Position numbers and translations under genes: made by a program. Positions 60,394 through 64,000 of a stretch of 64,000 nucleotides of DNA are shown in pieces. Below the pieces are notes generated by a model. That model was not told the origin of the DNA and ran no database searches. It was given only the letters and a program-made list of their open reading frames with translations. How positions within the stretch are numbered: position 1 is the stretch's first letter; the number at the start of each line of letters is the position of its first letter. The DNA is from a virus. The stretch covers positions 1 through 64,000 of the IMG/VR virus record IMGVR_UViG_3300028844_003967. One strand, 5' to 3'.

Positions 60394-63300
60394 ATGGCAG
60401 TATGTCCAAATATAAGTCACCCAGATTGGAAAACACTTGAAGCTCGTTATGGAGAAAAAGGTGCTTGGAGAAAATATATTGAGAATGGTTATAATATACC
60501 TACTCCTGAAAATGTTTCTAAGCAATTAAAGTTTGACAAAGATGGGATTAGGTTTAAAAAAAGAGATACTTTACAAGCTTTAAATGACAATCCTGCATTA
60601 GCTAAAAAGATTATTGATAGACTTGCAAAGCTATATCCTGATGTAAAGGTTTATGAAAATGGATTGTTTGATGAAAATGGTAATTGGATAGATATTGCTC
60701 CTGGTGAAAAAGGTATGCATTATCGTAATGCTTTTATGGGTGCTGTTGCTTGGGCTAATGATGCATATATGGAAACCCCACCACATGAATATGCACATGA
60801 GTATGTTGATATGTTTAGGGAATTACCTATTGTTAAAAAAGGTATTGCAAAATATGGAGAGGAACAGCTTGTAAAAAGAATAGGTTCTTATTATGCTAAA
60901 CGTGAAATGAGTAATTCATTCCAAAAATTCTTACAAGATTTTTGGTCTACTATTAAGTCTTTTGTTGGTTCTCCTGATATTGCTGATATTTTAGCTCAAA
61001 ACTTTTATGAGGGTAAAATGTTAGATGGTCCAATTCATAAAGGCACTGCTATTGTAAGATATCAAGAAGGTGATGGTGTGTTAAAGAAAACTAATGGAGG
61101 TGTTAATTCTGATGGTCGTTATGATAAAGACGCTGAAAAGATAGTTGAACTTACTGATGATTGGGCTAAAAATGAAATAAAAGGTAATGGTGTAGGAACA
61201 TGGTATGAATCTACTGAAGGAGTAGAAGAATTTAATCGTTATGGTTTATCTAATTATATTGCTCAAACATTTAATAGATTAAAATCTCAAGATTTAAATA
61301 GAGATGGTGAATATATGAACTCTCCATTTCTTGATACAAGGTTAATTGAAGATGTATTAAAAACTATAGAAGATGAAGGTTCTATGGATTTAATAGGTAA
61401 GGCTATAATTGGTAAAGAGGAAGTTGTTTTAGATACTGAACAAGCAGCTGCTTTAGCTACAATACTTCGTGCAGAAAAAAGATTAAATCATATTCAAAAA
61501 GCTAATAATTCTTATTACGATGGTGATGGAAATTTTATTCCAAGAGAAGATGTAACTCAAAATATTAAAGATTCGATTGATGAAACTGCTAAACGTAGAG
61601 AATACCTTTATAATAAAGTACCTACTAAAGCGTTAAGAGAATCACTAAAATTTATTGAAAAAGCTTTAACTTCCTTACAATTAAATTCAAGACTTATAGC
61701 TAAGTATCTTTCAGGTAGTGAAAATAGTGAACTTTCTGATATGGCTTATAAAGCATTAGACCAAGCAGATAGTAAGAAGTTAGGTATAATGCAAAGATTT
61801 ACAGATATATTTACTGCTACTGAAAATATACCAGGTTATAACAAATGGTCTATATTTCAAACTCCTGATGCTAATATTAAAGATTTAGATACTGTGTCTG
61901 TAGAAACTTCAGATGGAACAGTAGAGCTAACTAAATCGGAATACATTACTATGTATTTAAATTTAAGACAAGCAGATTCAAGAAAAGCTATTATTAATAA
62001 AGGCTTTATACTTGATCAAAGTGTTAAAGGTCGTGAAGGTCAATTTAATAAAACATTTACATTAAAATCAAGTGAGCCTATTAAAATACAAAAAGCTGTT
62101 GAGGCAGATTCTGAAATGATGGAAGTTATTAAAAAGATAGATGAATCTTTAGCTTACATGTATGAAGAAACTAATCCGGTTTTTAAACAAGAACATGGTT
62201 ATGATTTAGAAGAAAGAGAATATTACTTTCCTGTTTTTACTGGAGCTGAAAGTGTAATGCAGATAAGAAGTAAGAATAGTCTTGACCAATTTAGAGCGGG
62301 TAATGCACGTTTAGGACAAGATAAGCCATTACGTATTGGTGACTCTGTAGCAATAATGAATAACATAAAAAACAGTGGAGCAACCTATGCTGCATATGCT
62401 TTGCCTATTTCTAACTTAAGAAAGTTAATGGCTGATGTCGCTGATAAATATGAAAATCAACAAGAAAAAACTTACTTTAAAAGTTTAGAAGGAATAATAA
62501 ATTCTATTGAATCTCCCGGTGAATTGTTTAATAGTGGTACAGAAAAGAATTTTAATCAATGGGTTAATAGCCTTACAAGTAATTTTTCTGTTTCTGTTCT
62601 CGGAATGAACTTAGCTGTTATGATGAAACAACCAGTTTCATATATAACTGCAATGGAAGAGATAGATAAAAAATATTTAAAAGGAGCTGGATGGGGTATA
62701 GGCGGTGTTGTTGGAATATCTCCAATGAAAATAATTAGGTCATTAGCTTATACAGGAGTTAAAGGTGGGGAAAGTAAACTTCCCGTTGAATGGAATTTAG
62801 ATAAAAGTGACCCTATATATGAAGAATTAATGAAGATGCCTAAGATGAGAGCAAGACTTGAAGGTATGGTATCTAAAGAAACGGGTGAAGCTTTAATGAA
62901 TCAAGATATAGGAAGGGATAAGATTAAAGTACCCGGAATGAAAAATGAAGATGGTACTCCAGTTTATATTAGTAAAGCAAGGCTAATGGAGGGTATTAAG
63001 ATTTTTGATTCTGTAACTATTATGTCTATTTACAAAGCGGTAAAACTTGAAACTGCTGAACAACATCCTAATCTTGTAGAAGGAACTGCAGAGTATGAAA
63101 CTCATGTAGAATTGAGATTAAATGATATTGTAAATAAAACTCAACCTACTTATGATGCTCCTAATAGAGCAGTACTTTCTTTGTCTAAAAATCCAGTTGC
63201 AAGGGTATTAACTATGTTTAGTTCTGCAAGAAGTAAAGTAGCTATGTTAATGATTGATGGTGTTATTAGTTATGTAAATAATCCTTCTCCTGAGAATAAA

Positions 63301-63705
63301 GCAAAATTATTTAAAAGAAGTTTAAATGTAATGGTTACAACTTCTATAGCTTTGGCAGCTATAGATATGTTAAAAGGAGCTACTCTTTACGGAATGGATG
63401 ATGATGATGATATTTTTGCAGGAATTGGAACTTTAATGATTTCTAATAATTTAAGTTATTTGTATGGTATAAATAATTTAAGTTCTTTAGTTATGTCACA
63501 ATTAGATGATAAACCTTGGCATAAGACAATGCAGCATCCAGTTGAAGGATTAGTTCAAGAAACTTCTGAAGCATTAGCACATATCTTTAAAGGAAACTTG
63601 GATAAAGCATTTTGGAAGTCATTAGATGTAGCAATGAAAACTACAGGTTTACCATTAGTTGCAAAAACATATCCTAAAGCTGTTATTAGCCGACTTCCAG
63701 AATAA
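60394..63705 (+). CDS. second zincin-containing ejected protein
   Basis: The 1103-residue protein starts two bases after the polymerase gene. Its N-terminal region has PPHEYAHEYVDMF with HExxH at 131-135. The surrounding NPALAKKI, FLQDFWSTIKSF and DI pattern closely resembles the zincin region of the polymerase protein, so the two are probably paralogous there. The remainder is helical. The C-terminal 250 residues (FSVSVLGMNLAVMMKQPVSY, ARVLTMFSSARSKVAMLM) resemble large polyvalent-protein-associated segments. Probably ejected into the host. Confidence 0.68.
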   Translation: MAVCPNISHPDWKTLEARYGEKGAWRKYIENGYNIPTPENVSKQLKFDKDGIRFKKRDTLQALNDNPALAKKIIDRLAKLYPDVKVYENGLFDENGNWIDIAPGEKGMHYRNAFMGAVAWANDAYMETPPHEYAHEYVDMFRELPIVKKGIAKYGEEQLVKRIGSYYAKREMSNSFQKFLQDFWSTIKSFVGSPDIADILAQNFYEGKMLDGPIHKGTAIVRYQEGDGVLKKTNGGVNSDGRYDKDAEKIVELTDDWAKNEIKGNGVGTWYESTEGVEEFNRYGLSNYIAQTFNRLKSQDLNRDGEYMNSPFLDTRLIEDVLKTIEDEGSMDLIGKAIIGKEEVVLDTEQAAALATILRAEKRLNHIQKANNSYYDGDGNFIPREDVTQNIKDSIDETAKRREYLYNKVPTKALRESLKFIEKALTSLQLNSRLIAKYLSGSENSELSDMAYKALDQADSKKLGIMQRFTDIFTATENIPGYNKWSIFQTPDANIKDLDTVSVETSDGTVELTKSEYITMYLNLRQADSRKAIINKGFILDQSVKGREGQFNKTFTLKSSEPIKIQKAVEADSEMMEVIKKIDESLAYMYEETNPVFKQEHGYDLEEREYYFPVFTGAESVMQIRSKNSLDQFRAGNARLGQDKPLRIGDSVAIMNNIKNSGATYAAYALPISNLRKLMADVADKYENQQEKTYFKSLEGIINSIESPGELFNSGTEKNFNQWVNSLTSNFSVSVLGMNLAVMMKQPVSYITAMEEIDKKYLKGAGWGIGGVVGISPMKIIRSLAYTGVKGGESKLPVEWNLDKSDPIYEELMKMPKMRARLEGMVSKETGEALMNQDIGRDKIKVPGMKNEDGTPVYISKARLMEGIKIFDSVTIMSIYKAVKLETAEQHPNLVEGTAEYETHVELRLNDIVNKTQPTYDAPNRAVLSLSKNPVARVLTMFSSARSKVAMLMIDGVISYVNNPSPENKAKLFKRSLNVMVTTSIALAAIDMLKGATLYGMDDDDDIFAGIGTLMISNNLSYLYGINNLSSLVMSQLDDKPWHKTMQHPVEGLVQETSEALAHIFKGNLDKAFWKSLDVAMKTTGLPLVAKTYPKAVISRLPE

Positions 63706-63707
63706 AC

Positions 63708-63738
63708 TTTGAATTATAAATAAATAAGATTAACTTTG
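63708..63738 (+). promoter_or_regulatory. Bacteroidota-type promoter, near-leaderless
   Basis: TTTG (63708-63711), a 19-base spacer and TAACTTTG (63731-63738) fit the -33/-7 consensus of Bacteroidota promoters exactly. The next ATG is only five bases beyond the -7 box, so the mRNA would be nearly leaderless if that ATG is used. Confidence 0.65.
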
Positions 63739-63743
63739 AAAAT

Positions 63744-64000
63744 ATGAATTTAGTACTTGACTTTACAGCTTGCATGGCAGATGATTGCAAAAGCATTAAA
63801 TTTTGCGATACAACTTGTGTGTTTGACCCAATTCTACCAGCTAACTGTGTTAACGGATATGGCTATTTAGATAACCCTTCTAAAAGAGATATTAACTATG
63901 CAAGATTTGGTTGGATAACTCCTGATGGAAATGTTATGACTGATTTAGATTTAAACTGGAAACCAGGCACTAAATCTTTTGTTGAGTTTACTGTAGAAAG
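63744..64000 (+). CDS. cysteine-rich protein, 3' partial
   Basis: ATG 63744 opens a frame that runs off the window (85 full codons visible). It has five cysteines in the first 40 residues (TACMADDCKSI, FCDTTC, ANCVNG), followed by a beta-type segment. If the promoter upstream is real, an alternative start is the internal ATG at 63774. The family is not recognised. It lies at the start of a new transcription unit, so it may be a tail or fibre-related protein. Confidence 0.5.
   Translation, partial: MNLVLDFTACMADDCKSIKFCDTTCVFDPILPANCVNGYGYLDNPSKRDINYARFGWITPDGNVMTDLDLNWKPGTKSFVEFTVE

Noticed and set aside
1-64000. Signs of a prophage (integrase, repressor, attachment sites, transposase)
   Set aside because: No recombinase, CI/Cro-like pair or insertion sequence was seen. 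The gene set is that of a lytic phage.

Overview
The window looks like about two thirds of a lytic tailed-phage genome infecting a Bacteroidota host, most like the crAss-like podoviruses (Crassvirales), and within these the marine Cellulophaga phi14:2 type. The grounds are: low GC; start codons preceded by A-rich leaders with no Shine-Dalgarno sequence; a few TAnnTTTG -7 boxes of Bacteroidota type; a terminase, portal, scaffold-like and capsid order; a 1439-residue tail hub or muzzle-like protein; and a 2973-residue virion protein that joins an HExxH zincin motif to the DxDGD motif of a two-barrel RNA polymerase. No integrase, repressor, tRNA or CRISPR array was seen. The family assignment rests on motif recognition and gene order, not on a database search.

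Layout. (1) 1-6278, plus strand: end of the receptor-binding block (LamG-type and BspA/DUF285-type proteins, a possible beta-helix protein) and a lysis block (holin-like membrane proteins and a lipoprotein with a C-terminal membrane anchor, i.e. a unimolecular-spanin architecture). A bidirectional terminator at 6336-6366 closes it. (2) 6365-27141, minus strand: the replication, recombination and regulatory operons. They encode a DnaA domain-IV-like protein, a spore-photoproduct-lyase-like radical SAM enzyme, RecE-like and DUF1064-like nucleases, a J-domain protein, Gp88, NinB-like, SSB, a Sak4-like ATPase, an IHF/HU-like protein, DnaB, a PRTRC-type ubiquitin-like/E1/E2-like cassette, a RadC/JAMM protein and many small proteins. 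Several of the small genes (41-56 codons) were found by hand. (3) 27142-27989: a roughly 850-base non-coding divergence region, followed by a 42-residue lysine-rich protein. (4) 28151-29275, minus: four small genes. (5) 29345-64000, plus: the morphogenesis operon, from an HExxH protein and small genes through TerL, portal, scaffold-like, capsid, ring or tail proteins, tail hub and an NlpC/P60-like protein to the giant ejected proteins including the RNA polymerase.

How it fits together. By analogy with phi14:2, the virion RNA polymerase would enter with the DNA and transcribe the minus-strand early block. That block supplies replication and annealing functions (DnaB, SSB, Sak4-like, RecE-like, NinB-like). 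The plus-strand block then builds particles and lyses the cell.

Two things stand out. One is a compact PRTRC cassette (E, C = ubiquitin-like, F-position protein, B = E2-like, ThiF = E1-like) inside a phage replication operon, with an intact JAMM protease-like RadC a few genes away. The other is a family of about 15 intercistronic hairpins, eight with a perfect C(UUCG)G tetraloop. They occur only in the minus-strand block, and their imperfect pairs are almost all G-U wobbles in the minus-strand RNA.
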